From the NCBI RefSeq assembly GCF_021559775.1, contig NZ_CP056047.1, positions 992,001 to 1,056,000 of the forward strand: a DNA stretch of 64,000 bases, given 5' to 3'. Each line of letters opens with the position of its first letter. The stretch's first letter is position 1. The position numbers and the translations under genes are program-made. Shown one piece after another: positions 46,213 to 55,173 of the stretch. Origin of the DNA: Gillisella vitis. Lineage in GTDB: Bacteria > Pseudomonadota > Alphaproteobacteria > Rhizobiales > Rhizobiaceae. The notes below the pieces were generated by a model, which worked only from the letters and a program-made list of their open reading frames with translations, searched no databases and had not been told where the DNA came from.

Positions 46213-47856
46213 ATGAGCCGTACGGAAGACAAATTGCTGGAACTCAATCAGCCAAGGCCCTGGTCCGGCGTGAACGCCTTTCGCACCGATCCGCTGGTGG
46301 TCGATATTACCAACGGCCTCAGCCGCAACCTGCGCGATGAATATGATACGCTTGGCCGCTATGTGACCTCGCACGAGGCGCAGGAACTGGCCCGCATGGC
46401 CAACCACAATCCGCCGGAACTGCGCACCCACGGGCCGCGCGGTGAGCGGCTGGATGTGGTGGAGTTTCATCCGGCCTGGCACGCGCTGATGCGCCGTTCC
46501 ATGGCAACCGGCCTGCATTCCTCCGTCTGGGAAAATTTAGCGGATGCACGCGGCCAGGACCACAAGGCCCGCGCCGTGCGATTCTATCTCACCGCCCAGC
46601 TTGAATGCGGCCATCTCTGCCCGCTGACCATGACCAGCGCCTCGGTCGCCGCCCTGATGGGCTCGCCCCGAGTGCAGAAGGAATGGGCGCCGAAGATTCT
46701 CTCGCGCAAATATGACAGTTCCAACCGCCCCGCCATGCAGAAATCCGCCATTACCATTGGCATGGGCATGACGGAGAAACAGGGCGGCACAGATGTGCGC
46801 GCCAATATCTCCACCGCCACACGGGTGGGTGAGGGGATCTACCGGCTCTCCGGCCACAAATGGTTCATGTCGGCACCGATGAGCGATGGGTTCGTTATGC
46901 TGGCGCAGATGCCTGAGGGCGTCGGCTGTTTTCTGGTGCCGCGCCTTTTGGAAGACGGTTCGGCCAATGGTTTGCAGTTCCAGCGGCTGAAGGACAAGAT
47001 CGGCAATCGCTCCAATGCCTCCTCCGAGGTCGAATTTACCGATGCCTTCGGCTTTTTGCTGGGCGAGCAGGGTGGCGGCATCCGCACCATCCTGGAAATG
47101 GTAACCCTGACCCGGCTCGATTGCGCACTGGCGTCTGCGGGAATCATGCGCGCTTCGATGGCCGAGGCTGTCCACCATGTGCGGGGCCGTTCGGTGTTCG
47201 GCAAGAAGTTGGTGGACCAGCCGATCATGACCAGGGTTCTTGCCGATATGGCTTTGGATGTGGCGGCGGCCACGGCGCTGTCCTTCCGGCTGGCCGAGGC
47301 TTTCGACCGTGCTCGTGACAATCCCGCCGATGCGGCTTACGCACGGGTGATGACGCCGGTGGTGAAATACTGGGTCTGCAAAATGGCGCCGCCGCTGATC
47401 TATGAAGCGATGGAATGCATCGGCGGCAGCGGCTATGTGGAAGAACGCGCCATTGCCCGCCATTACCGCGAGGCCCCTGTTAACGCCATCTGGGAAGGCT
47501 CCGGCAATGTTATGGCCCTGGACGTGCTGCGCGTGCTGGCCCGTGGCAAGGATCTGTTCGAAATGGTGTTTGCCGAGTTGGAACGCGATCTCGGCCCATC
47601 AGGCCGCAAGACCGTCGAAGTGCTGCGCGCCGCCATGGCGCTCTGCGAACGCGACGAAGGTGCGGCCCGCCTGCTGGTCGAGCAAATGGCGCTGGCCGCC
47701 GCCGCCGCCGAGCTTTACCGCATGGGGGCGGGCAAGATCGCCGATGCCTTTCTTGAGACACGCCTGACAGGCGGCTGGCGCAATACCTACGGCGTGCTTG
47801 ATGCCCGATTCGACAGCCGGTATTTGATTGATTTGCTGTATCCGGCAGTGGATTGA
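46213..47856 (+). CDS. aidB: AidB-like acyl-CoA dehydrogenase
   Basis: This FAD-dependent acyl-CoA dehydrogenase-family protein resembles E. coli AidB, induced by alkylating agents and able to bind DNA. The 547-residue protein shows CGHLCPLTMTSASVAAL, the flavin segment GMTEKQGGTDVRAN, KWFMSAP, and IGGSGYVEERAIARHYREAP near the C-terminus. Length matches AidB (about 541) and not ordinary acyl-CoA dehydrogenases (about 380). The start MSRTEDKLLE is preceded by TTGGAACGCGG; upstream codons look unrelated. It is a stand-alone gene facing away from pyrB. Confidence 0.88.
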   Translation: MSRTEDKLLELNQPRPWSGVNAFRTDPLVVDITNGLSRNLRDEYDTLGRYVTSHEAQELARMANHNPPELRTHGPRGERLDVVEFHPAWHALMRRSMATGLHSSVWENLADARGQDHKARAVRFYLTAQLECGHLCPLTMTSASVAALMGSPRVQKEWAPKILSRKYDSSNRPAMQKSAITIGMGMTEKQGGTDVRANISTATRVGEGIYRLSGHKWFMSAPMSDGFVMLAQMPEGVGCFLVPRLLEDGSANGLQFQRLKDKIGNRSNASSEVEFTDAFGFLLGEQGGGIRTILEMVTLTRLDCALASAGIMRASMAEAVHHVRGRSVFGKKLVDQPIMTRVLADMALDVAAATALSFRLAEAFDRARDNPADAAYARVMTPVVKYWVCKMAPPLIYEAMECIGGSGYVEERAIARHYREAPVNAIWEGSGNVMALDVLRVLARGKDLFEMVFAELERDLGPSGRKTVEVLRAAMALCERDEGAARLLVEQMALAAAAAELYRMGAGKIADAFLETRLTGGWRNTYGVLDARFDSRYLIDLLYPAVD

Positions 47857-47916
47857 GACGCGGTTCCGGAACTCCGTTTTTAGAAAGCTTGATACGCGCA
47901 AGGAGGTGGCGTCATC

Positions 47917-48345
47917 ATGCGGGTGCCCCGTATTGAAATCGTCGAGGATAACGTGACTTCGCAGCAGAAGGCATCAATTCTCGATGCTTTGCTGACCTAC
48001 AATAATGCGATGGCTCAGCACGCTTTCTATGTCGAATTCGCGATTCTTTTGCGGGACCCGGAGAGTGGTGATGTTATCGGCGGTTTATATGGTCTGACGG
48101 ATCACGGATGGAGTTTTGTAAAGCTTCTTGTTGTGCCTGAAGCCTATCGGGGATTGGGTCTTGGCCGACGCCTGATGGAGGAAGCAGAGGCGATTGCCCG
48201 CCGACACGAAAGTGAAGGGATCTGGCTGGAGACCTTCGATTTTCAGGCCCGTCCGTTTTATGAAAAGCTAGGATTTCAGCTGTTCGGCGAGCTTGAGGCA
48301 GGCGAAAAAGCCCATGGACAATATTTTCTGAAAAAGCGCTTTTGA
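47917..48345 (+). CDS. GNAT-family N-acetyltransferase
   Basis: This 142-residue acetyltransferase has the family fold, with acetyl-CoA loop YRGLGLGRRLMEEAE near residues 80-95 and the final strand-helix YEKLGFQLFGEL. The substrate is unknown. The ATG is preceded by AAGGAGG about 10 bases upstream, one of the strongest ribosome-binding sites in the window. It follows aidB by 60 bases and may be cotranscribed. Confidence 0.82.
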   Translation: MRVPRIEIVEDNVTSQQKASILDALLTYNNAMAQHAFYVEFAILLRDPESGDVIGGLYGLTDHGWSFVKLLVVPEAYRGLGLGRRLMEEAEAIARRHESEGIWLETFDFQARPFYEKLGFQLFGELEAGEKAHGQYFLKKRF

Positions 48346-48370
48346 GATTGGATTTCCGTCCGCAATAAAT

Positions 48371-48418
48371 CTATCCACAGCCCCATCCCCCCAAAATTAA
48401 CCTTAATAAAAGGTTTAC
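48371..48418 (+). promoter_or_regulatory. DnaA-box-like and CtrA-like sites upstream of small membrane genes
   Basis: CTATCCACA (48371-48379) differs from the DnaA box TTATCCACA at one base. TTAA-N7-TTTAC (48403-48418) differs from the CtrA full site TTAA-N7-TTAAC at one base. Both lie in the 133-base AT-rich gap before a pair of small membrane-protein genes. Such short matches arise by chance, so this is suggestive only. Confidence 0.3.
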
Positions 48419-48478
48419 GTTGTGCGGCATTCATTAACCGTTAACTCTGCTGGTGAATGCAACCAATAGGGGCGGGTA

Positions 48479-48679
48479 ATGATGACTGGCCTTCGGAAAT
48501 ATATGGCACTGGGCGTCATGATGGCGTTTTTTGCCGTTTTGGCATTGGATATTGCGGTGCCAGCATTGGTGCTGTGCACCATGGCGGCGATCAATTGGCT
48601 GGTGCTGAAGGCACCGGATGATCTTTTTGCCCATCTCCTGCCGCGTCAATCTGTATCCGCCAAGGGGAGGCTGGCATGA
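48479..48679 (+). CDS. small two-helix membrane protein
   Basis: This 66-residue protein has one long or two short hydrophobic segments at about residues 8-46 (ALGVMMAFFAVLALDIAVPA, then LVLCTMAAINWLVL) and a short basic C-terminus. Two ATGs in a row serve as the start behind AGGGGCGGG. Its stop overlaps the ATG of the next membrane-protein gene (ATGA), implying coupled synthesis and perhaps a complex of the two. I do not recognise the family. Confidence 0.65.
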   Translation: MMTGLRKYMALGVMMAFFAVLALDIAVPALVLCTMAAINWLVLKAPDDLFAHLLPRQSVSAKGRLA

Positions 48680-48996
48680 AATATCTGCTGATCTTCTGGG
48701 CCGGGCCAATCCTGCTTTTGGGAAGCTGGTATTATCTGTCGCTCAACGACATGAGCTTCGGCTTTTTCATGCTGACCCGCCAGACCCATGATCTGGTCTT
48801 TACCATCTATGGCAATGTTCTGGGCATCGCGCCGGAAAGCATTCCGCCGCTGGTCATGCGTGCCATCGTTATCGATAGCGCTGTACTATTCAGTCTGGTT
48901 GCCTTTCGCCGCCGTAAGCAAATTGCTGCCTGGTGGAAAGCAAGGCAGCTTCAGAGCGTGGATGCAAGGCCAGACAGCCTGTCCAGCGCCCCTTGA
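48676..48996 (+). CDS. small membrane protein (DUF6105-like)
   Basis: This 106-residue protein has an N-terminal hydrophobic helix ([20 protein letters not shown]), a second around residues 60-77, and a polar basic C-terminus. It resembles the small rhizobial family I remember as DUF6105, but this was not checked. Its ATG overlaps the stop of the previous gene. Its last 46 bases overlap the end of ruvX on the opposite strand, an unusual convergent overlap. Confidence 0.65.
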
Positions 48997-49427
48997 AGAA
49001 TGAAGCTGGCGGCGGCCGAATCAATCCGTTCGGCACGCTTGGCCCGCGAAACGTCCATTTCCAGCAACGCGCGCGTTGCCGCGACTGTTGATAGCCGCTC
49101 ATCCCAGTAGACGAAGGGAATGTCGGTCTTCTCGGCCATAGCGCGCACAAAGGCGCGTGTGGCCTGGACACGCGGCCCGGAAGAGCCATCCATGTTGATC
49201 GGCAGGCCGATGACGAAGGCGGCGACTTTTTCCTTCGCGGCAAAGGCCAGCAGAACCTCTGCGTCTTTGGTAAATTTCGTCCGCTTGATCACCGTGCGCG
49301 GCGAAGCGAACCGGCGTCCGAGATCCGACATGGCAAGACCGATGGTCTTGGTGCCGAGATCGAGCCCCGCCACGGCCTGACCCGGTTGCAGGCTTTGCGC
49401 CAGTTCTTCGATTTCCAGGGTCGCCAT
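48951..49427 (-). CDS. ruvX: Holliday-junction resolvase-like protein RuvX/YqgF
   Basis: This 158-residue RNase H-like protein is implicated in processing the 5' end of 16S pre-rRNA and was first named for resolvase similarity. The first catalytic Asp is D23 in [32 protein letters not shown] and YWDERLST with further acidic residues follow. It shares 46 bases at its 3' end with the convergent membrane-protein gene. The UPF0173 gene is divergent upstream. Confidence 0.92.
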
Positions 49428-49571
49428 AACTGTTTCTCAAAATGTGAATAGTGTGTTCATGCCAAACTGTGTGGATACGGGGGTATCCTCGCCGTTTGGT
49501 CTTTTCTTGCGCTGCTTATGCCATATGTCTTGGCGGGCAAACCATTTTCATTCATCCATAGAGGATATTCC

Positions 49572-50276
49572 ATGAAACTCACCTGGCTCGGCCATTCGGC
49601 CTTTCGTCTCGAAACCGCCAAGGCGACCATTCTGATCGACCCGTTCCTGACCCACAATGCCAGCTTTTCCGGGCTGGATAGGAAGGATATGACCAAGGGC
49701 GTCACGCATATTCTGCTCACCCACGGCCATGGCGATCATGTCGGCGATACGGTGGCGATTGCCAAGGATACCGGCGCAACCGTGCTGGCCAATGCCGATC
49801 TCGCTGCCTGGCTTGGTGCCAAGGGTGTGTCCAAAATCGAGATGGGCAATACAGGCGGCACGATCGATCTGGGCGGCTTTACTGCGACCTTTACCAATGC
49901 GCTGCATTCTTCCGCGCAGATCACCGAGGATGGCGTGTCGCATGCGCTCGGCAATGCCAATGGGTTGATGCTGCATTTCCAGGATGAAGCGTCCCTGTTG
50001 CATATGGGCGATACCGATATTTTCTCCGATATGGCGCTGATCAACGAATTGCATCAGCCCGATATTGGCATCGTACCGATTGGTGACCGTTTCACCATGG
50101 GCGGTGCGGTTGCAGCACTTGCCTGCCAGCGATTCTTCAACTTCAAGACCGCTATCCCCGCCCATTACGGCACGTTTCCGATCATCGACCAGACCCCGGA
50201 AAAATTCGTGGGCGGCATGGAAGGCTCGAAAACCGAGGTCAAGGCACCCAAGCCGGGCGAAACGCTGTCGCTGTGA
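49572..50276 (+). CDS. UPF0173 metal-dependent hydrolase
   Basis: This metallo-beta-lactamase-fold hydrolase of the UPF0173 (YtkL-like) family has the metal motif HGHGDH at residues 51-56 and later ligands in [21 protein letters not shown] and the C-terminal PAHYGTF. At 234 residues it is full length. The start [14 protein letters not shown] is conserved; GAGGATATTCC lies upstream. The substrate is unknown. It sits upstream of gatC with a strong hairpin between. Confidence 0.9.
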   Translation: MKLTWLGHSAFRLETAKATILIDPFLTHNASFSGLDRKDMTKGVTHILLTHGHGDHVGDTVAIAKDTGATVLANADLAAWLGAKGVSKIEMGNTGGTIDLGGFTATFTNALHSSAQITEDGVSHALGNANGLMLHFQDEASLLHMGDTDIFSDMALINELHQPDIGIVPIGDRFTMGGAVAALACQRFFNFKTAIPAHYGTFPIIDQTPEKFVGGMEGSKTEVKAPKPGETLSL

Positions 50277-50300
50277 AATGATGCCTTGCTGAAATCGTTG

Positions 50301-50336
50301 TTTTCGCCCCTGGGTCATTCTCTCTAGGGGCGAAAA
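50301..50336. terminator. perfect inverted repeat between the UPF0173 gene and gatC
   Basis: TTTTCGCCCCT and AGGGGCGAAAA form a perfect 11-pair stem with a 14-base loop. On the plus strand it ends in AAAA rather than T, so plus-strand termination would depend on the stem T-side alone; on the reverse strand the same symmetry applies. It may still separate the hydrolase and gatCA transcripts. Confidence 0.5.
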
Positions 50337-50439
50337 TGCGAGGCCAGGGGTGAAAATTCGAGGGTGGTAAAAGCCTGCCCGTTGCGCGGGCGCGGTTCGG
50401 CGATTATAGCGGGTCTGATAATCGATCTGGAGAATGCCG

Positions 50440-50727
50440 ATGTCCGTTGATCTCGCCACCGTCAAGCGTGTCGCCAAGCTTGCCCGTATTGCTCTGCCCG
50501 AAGACGAGGCCGAGCGGGTCATGGGGGAGTTGAATGGCATTCTTGGCTTTGTCGAACAATTGTCGGAAGTGAATGTCGATGGCGTCGAACCGATGACGTC
50601 GGTCATGCCAATGGCGATGCGCAAGCGCAAGGACGCCGTCACCGATGGTGGCAAGGCCGATGACATCGTTGCCAATGCGCCGGAAACCGACCGCCATTTC
50701 TTCCTGGTGCCCAAGGTTGTCGAATAA
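50440..50727 (+). CDS. gatC: Asp/Glu-tRNA amidotransferase subunit C
   Basis: This small subunit of GatCAB stabilises GatA on GatB; the complex converts Glu-tRNA-Gln and Asp-tRNA-Asn to the amidated forms. The 95-residue protein begins [20 protein letters not shown] and keeps [19 protein letters not shown]. An ATG two codons upstream exists, but TGGAGA is better spaced from the chosen start. gatA follows after 71 bases; gatB is 4 kb further on. Confidence 0.95.
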   Translation: MSVDLATVKRVAKLARIALPEDEAERVMGELNGILGFVEQLSEVNVDGVEPMTSVMPMAMRKRKDAVTDGGKADDIVANAPETDRHFFLVPKVVE

Positions 50728-50798
50728 GCCGGTGCGATTATCCACCGAGCCATCGACGCCCTCGACGCAGCCGCGCCAACTATAAAGTGACCGTATTC

Positions 50799-52280
50799 AT
50801 GAGCGAACTCACCAGCCTCACCATTGCCGAAGCCCGCGAAAAGCTGGTTTCCAAGGATATCACCGCCGTTGAGCTGACCGATGCCTATCTGGGCGCCATC
50901 GAGGCTGCCAATGGCGCCATCAATGCCTATGTGACGGTGACGCCGGAGATTGCCCGCGATATGGCCAAGGCCTCGGATGCGCGGCTGGCCACCGGCAAGG
51001 CTGGCGCGCTGGAGGGCATTCCGCTTGGCGTCAAGGACCTGTTCGCCACCCGCGACGTCCATACCCAGGCCTGCTCGAACATTCTCGAAGGCTTCAAGCC
51101 GAAATACGAATCGACCGTTACCCAGAACCTCTGGAACGAGGGCGCGGTGATGTTGGGCAAGCTGAACATGGACGAATTCGCCATGGGTTCGTCCAACGAA
51201 AACTCCTTCTATGGTCCGGTGGTCAATCCGTGGCGGGCCACGGGCTCCGAGGAAAAGCTGGTGCCAGGCGGCTCATCCGGTGGTTCGGCGGCGGCTGTGG
51301 CTGCACGGCTTTGCGCGGGTGCCACTGCTTCCGATACCGGCGGCTCCATCCGCCAGCCGGCAGCTTTCACCGGCACTGTCGGCATCAAGCCCACCTATGG
51401 CCGTTGCTCGCGTTGGGGTATTGTTGCTTATGCCTCGTCGCTCGATCAGGCCGGTCCAATTGCCCGCGACGTGCGCGACGCCGCCATCCTTTTGAAATCC
51501 ATGGCCAGCATCGACGAGAAGGACACGACCTCGGTTGATCTTCTGGCACCGAACTATGAGGCGGCTATCGGCCAGTCCGTCAAGGGTATGAAGATCGGCA
51601 TTCCCCGGGAGTACCGCGTCGATGGCATGCCGGAAGAGATTGAAGCCCTCTGGCAGAAGGGCATGGCCTGGCTGAAGGAGGCCGGTGCCGAGATTGTCGA
51701 TATTTCCCTGCCGCATACCAAATACGCCTTGCCAGCCTATTACATTGTCGCCTCAGCCGAAGCGTCATCCAACCTCGCCCGCTATGACGGTGTGCGCTAT
51801 GGCTTGCGTGTTGATGGCAAGGATATTGCCGACATGTATGAAAAGAGCCGCGCGGCGGGCTTCGGCAAAGAAGTGCAGCGCCGTATCCTGATGGGTACCT
51901 ATGTGCTTTCGGCTGGCTACTACGATGCCTATTACCTGCGCGCCCAGAAGGTCCGCACGCTGATCAAGCGCGATTTCGAACAGGTGTTTGCCGCAGGCGT
52001 TGATGCGATCCTGACACCGATCACCCCGTCCTCGGCCTTCGCCATCGGCGACAAGGATCTGGCCGCCGATCCGGTGAAAATGTATCTCAACGACATCTTC
52101 TCGGTAACGCTGAACATGGCGGGCCTGCCGGGCCTGTCCGTTCCTGCTGGTCTCGACGCCAAGGGTCTGCCGCTTGGCCTGCAACTGATCGGCAAGCCCT
52201 TCGAGGAAGAAACCCTTTTCAAAACCGCCCATGTCATCGAACAGGCCGCCGGAAAGTTCACGCCCGCTCAGTGGTGGTAG
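50799..52280 (+). CDS. gatA: Asp/Glu-tRNA amidotransferase subunit A
   Basis: This is the glutaminase subunit of GatCAB, in the amidase signature family. The Ser-cisSer-Lys triad is K79 (GVKDLF), S159 and S183 (in GGSSGGS and DTGGSIRQP). The 493-residue length is normal. The start [10 protein letters not shown] is preferred over an ATG-like codon four positions upstream on family grounds. A GNAT gene begins 4 bases after its stop. Confidence 0.97.
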   Translation: MSELTSLTIAEAREKLVSKDITAVELTDAYLGAIEAANGAINAYVTVTPEIARDMAKASDARLATGKAGALEGIPLGVKDLFATRDVHTQACSNILEGFKPKYESTVTQNLWNEGAVMLGKLNMDEFAMGSSNENSFYGPVVNPWRATGSEEKLVPGGSSGGSAAAVAARLCAGATASDTGGSIRQPAAFTGTVGIKPTYGRCSRWGIVAYASSLDQAGPIARDVRDAAILLKSMASIDEKDTTSVDLLAPNYEAAIGQSVKGMKIGIPREYRVDGMPEEIEALWQKGMAWLKEAGAEIVDISLPHTKYALPAYYIVASAEASSNLARYDGVRYGLRVDGKDIADMYEKSRAAGFGKEVQRRILMGTYVLSAGYYDAYYLRAQKVRTLIKRDFEQVFAAGVDAILTPITPSSAFAIGDKDLAADPVKMYLNDIFSVTLNMAGLPGLSVPAGLDAKGLPLGLQLIGKPFEEETLFKTAHVIEQAAGKFTPAQWW

Positions 52281-52284
52281 GCTG

Positions 52285-52764
52285 ATGATCCTGAGGCCGA
52301 TGGAGGAGGCTGACCGGCAGATGGTCGGTCACATCGGCTGGGACAGTTGGCGCTCCACCGGACCGCTGGATCGCACCATGACCGATCCGGCTATTGCGCA
52401 AAAGGTCAAGCAAGCGTTTTTGCGCTTCCCTTTTGAGCCTGCGCTGGATGTCATTGTCGCCGAGGTCGAAGGGACGATTGCCGGGTGGGGCGCGCGTGAG
52501 GCGGAGCGGGATGTGATTTCCGATATCTGGATCTCGCCTGACCATCAGCGGCGTGGCATTGGCCGGTCGCTGGTGCTGCACTTTTGCGAGACAATGCGGT
52601 GCGAAGGGGTAAAACAGGCCCGAATTTCCACCCACCAGAACAATTTTGCTGCCCAGGCCCTTTATAAAAGCTGCGGTTTCGAGACAGTCTGGCAGGGTAT
52701 GGAGCGCGACGCCGTCATGGAGCTGGAAATTCCCAAGGTCCGGCTACGGCGGCGGCTTTACTGA
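52285..52764 (+). CDS. GNAT-family N-acetyltransferase directly after gatA
   Basis: This 159-residue acetyltransferase has the acetyl-CoA loop HQRRGIGRSLVLHFCE at about 88-103 and the C-terminal YKSCGFETVWQGMERDAV. The ATG lies 4 bases after the gatA stop, and the ribosome-binding site is within the end of gatA, so translation is probably coupled. The longer upstream frame overlaps gatA and is rejected. The substrate is unknown. Confidence 0.82.
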   Translation: MILRPMEEADRQMVGHIGWDSWRSTGPLDRTMTDPAIAQKVKQAFLRFPFEPALDVIVAEVEGTIAGWGAREAERDVISDIWISPDHQRRGIGRSLVLHFCETMRCEGVKQARISTHQNNFAAQALYKSCGFETVWQGMERDAVMELEIPKVRLRRRLY

Positions 52765-52860
52765 AGCACCTCCTCATCAAAGTGTTCATAAAACCTTAAC
52801 GCCACTGGCGCTGTTGCATTCCCGGTGATCTACTCGACCGATCATCCATGTGAGGAGCCG

Positions 52861-53379
52861 ATGTCGACGATTCGCAGCGCGCATTCCGACGAAGCAGGGG
52901 TTTTGGCCGATATCGGCTTTCGCGCCTGGGAACAGGCGATGATTCCCGTCGGTGAAACGCGGACGATGGTCGATACTGCCCGCAGCGCATTTACCAATTT
53001 CGCCCGCTCGAATCTGATCACCATGTCCGTGGTCGAACATGCTGGCCACCCCGTCGGCTGGGCGGCGCGCGAAAATCTGGATGACAAGATTTCCGATTTC
53101 TGGATCGATCCCGATTACCAGCGGCGCGGCTATAGCAAGGCGCTGCTTGCCTCCATCGAGGAGGATATCGTTCACTTGGGCTTTGAGGAAGCACATCTGG
53201 AAACGCATGCCCGCAACCGTCAGGCCGTCGGTTTTTTTGAACACCACGGCTATAGTGTCCACTGGCTGTCGGTGGTCTATAATCCGAAGTTGGACCGGGA
53301 TGTTGAAACGGTCGGCATGTCGAAGCGTCTCGTTGAAAAACGCAGCTTTACCTATGGCCCCGGCGGTGGGTTCGAATAG
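52861..53379 (+). CDS. GNAT-family N-acetyltransferase
   Basis: This 172-residue protein has the acetyl-CoA loop YQRRGYSKALLASIEED near residue 85-100 and the closing FFEHHGYSVHWLS. GAGGAGCCG immediately upstream supports the chosen ATG; an earlier in-frame ATG has no such site. It lies about 100 bases after another GNAT gene and is not closely similar to it by eye. The substrate is unknown. Confidence 0.82.
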   Translation: MSTIRSAHSDEAGVLADIGFRAWEQAMIPVGETRTMVDTARSAFTNFARSNLITMSVVEHAGHPVGWAARENLDDKISDFWIDPDYQRRGYSKALLASIEEDIVHLGFEEAHLETHARNRQAVGFFEHHGYSVHWLSVVYNPKLDRDVETVGMSKRLVEKRSFTYGPGGGFE

Positions 53380-53391
53380 GGCGCAATGCGT

Positions 53392-54834
53392 TTATGTCAG
53401 CTGGTTGGTCAGGCAACTGGCGGAAATGGCGTAGGCTTTCAGCTTGCGTCCCATGAGATAGCCATCCTTGGGCGTCAGGTCTGCCACAGGATCGACCACC
53501 GCGCCGTGGCAAGTGACATTGGCTCCGGTCACATACAGCACGGTTTCGGTGCCGAGCGCCGATGTCAGCGGAAATTCCTGCTCATAATAATTGCGCGGAA
53601 AACCACCGGCGGTCCGGGCTTTGATGGTGAAGGGCTCGTCGCGCAGCGTGTGAAACAGATCGGCAAGAATATCGCGGTTATCAGCGACGATGGTCGCGGT
53701 GCCGGTCCTCGCAGCCGTTGTGGCAATCGCCCAGCTCAGATCGGTCCGTCCCAGATAACGCGCCAGCACCGATTGGCCTTTTGGTGTCGTGACGTCCTGA
53801 GGAAAAGCCGTCAGCAGCGGAAAGGCGACGGCGATGATGCCGTTGATCGCCAGCGAGATTTTCAGCGCCCGAGGCGAGGACTGGAGCAGATACCAGACCG
53901 CCAGCATGGTGCCGGCTGCGTAAGCGGTTGCTGCCCAATTGGCATAGGCGCGCGACATCAAGGCCTGGAAAACGATGGCGAGAATGATCGGCCAGGACAG
54001 GATGAACAGATGTTTTTCGGTGGTAGAGGCACGGCCCCACACCATCCGGTAAAACACGATCAGCAGGGCGGCAAACAACACCGGTCCGACCACGCCGAAC
54101 TGACTGCCGAGAAACTCTGCCGCCTTGCCGATCTTGAAGTTCAGCCCGTGCCAATCGGCATTTTCGGAGGTGTGTTTCAAGGTGGCACCGCCGTGGGTGC
54201 TGTTCCACCAGATATTCGGGGCAATGACCACGGTTGCCGCGAAGATGGCAAGCATGGTGTCTCTCAGCGCGATGCGCGCTTTGGGCAGGGCGATGGCGGC
54301 AATGATCGCGGTGGCCGCGAAATACAGCATCGCGTATTTCGACAGAGTGCCGCAGCCAATGGCGATGCCCATCAGAACCGCATAGCCAGCCGAGCGGCGC
54401 TCGATCAGATGCGAATAACACAGCAGCGTCAGCGCCAGGAAGGGAAACAGGATCGTGTCGGTGGACATGAAAACCGATGACAGCGCCACGCCCGGCAGGG
54501 TCGCATAGCTCAGTCCCGTCCACAGCCCGGCCTTTTCAGAGCCTGTCAGGCGGGCCGTTGCCGGGATTAGCAGCAGCGCTGTTGCCATATGGAACAGCGG
54601 GCTTGCCACACGGACCCAGAAAATATCCTGGCTGCCACCGATCAATGTGAACATATGGATCACCCAGGCGATCATCGGTGGTTTGGAATAATAGCCGAAG
54701 TCGAGATGGGTGGACCATAGCCAGTATTGCGCCTCGTCCACAAACAGGTCTGTGCCGTCGAAATGCAGCATCACGATGCGGTAAAGCGTAATCGCGAGGA
54801 TAAGGAAGACGCTGGTACGAAGGGTGATGCGCAT
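53392..54834 (-). CDS. GT39/ArnT-like lipid glycosyltransferase
   Basis: This polytopic inner-membrane glycosyltransferase uses a polyprenyl-phosphate sugar donor. The 480-residue protein has about 11-12 helices; the first periplasmic loop has the acidic catalytic motif (LFVDEAQYWLW with the DE pair) followed by FGYYSKPPMIAWVIH, as in ArnT and the rhizobial Rgt galacturonosyl transferases. It is the last gene of a three-gene run (GT2, LpxB-N-like, GT39). In R. leguminosarum, a similar trio (rgtE, rgtF, rgtD) adds galacturonic acid to lipid A; homology to that trio is my inference from gene content. Confidence 0.85.
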   Translation of the reverse strand: MRITLRTSVFLILAITLYRIVMLHFDGTDLFVDEAQYWLWSTHLDFGYYSKPPMIAWVIHMFTLIGGSQDIFWVRVASPLFHMATALLLIPATARLTGSEKAGLWTGLSYATLPGVALSSVFMSTDTILFPFLALTLLCYSHLIERRSAGYAVLMGIAIGCGTLSKYAMLYFAATAIIAAIALPKARIALRDTMLAIFAATVVIAPNIWWNSTHGGATLKHTSENADWHGLNFKIGKAAEFLGSQFGVVGPVLFAALLIVFYRMVWGRASTTEKHLFILSWPIILAIVFQALMSRAYANWAATAYAAGTMLAVWYLLQSSPRALKISLAINGIIAVAFPLLTAFPQDVTTPKGQSVLARYLGRTDLSWAIATTAARTGTATIVADNRDILADLFHTLRDEPFTIKARTAGGFPRNYYEQEFPLTSALGTETVLYVTGANVTCHGAVVDPVADLTPKDGYLMGRKLKAYAISASCLTNQLT

Positions 54835-54849
54835 CTGGGACCGCCGGGT

Positions 54850-55173
54850 TCAGGATTTGGATTCGGAGGGCAGATCGGTCTTGCGGCCCTGATGCAGCAG
54901 CATCAGGTTGCGGATATAGACGATAATGCCAAGCCCCTGGCCGAGCATGATGATCGGTTCGCCGCGGTGGATGCCATAGGCCAGCAGCATGATGCCACCG
55001 ATCACCGAAAACCACCAGAAGGCGGCGGGAATGACCGAGCGCTTCTGCTTTTCAGACACCAGCCACTGGATGATGAAGCGCAACGAAAACATCAGCTGGG
55101 CCAGCACGCCCAACCCTAGCCAGATCAGGTCGGCGGTATCGTGGATTTTGAAATAGGCGAGAAGATCATTCAT
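54850..55173 (-). CDS. lipid-A-disaccharide synthase N-terminal domain protein
   Basis: This 107-residue membrane protein has three helices and the sequence FSLRFIIQWLVSEKQKRSVIPAAFW in outline, which marks the small domain otherwise fused to some LpxB proteins. It lacks the LpxB catalytic domain and so is not a disaccharide synthase. It overlaps the GT2 gene by 8 bases and precedes the GT39 gene by 15, so all three are coexpressed. It may be an export or scaffold partner (RgtF-like), which is inference. Confidence 0.85.
   Translation of the reverse strand: MNDLLAYFKIHDTADLIWLGLGVLAQLMFSLRFIIQWLVSEKQKRSVIPAAFWWFSVIGGIMLLAYGIHRGEPIIMLGQGLGIIVYIRNLMLLHQGRKTDLPSESKS

Noticed and set aside
49548..51062. 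Reverse-strand frame of 504 codons across the UPF0173 gene and gatC
   Set aside because: It crosses two certain genes and a strong hairpin.
53386..54480. Forward frame of 364 codons opposite the GT39 gene
   Set aside because: Gly/Arg/Gln-rich translation without motifs; the reverse-strand protein is a clear membrane glycosyltransferase.
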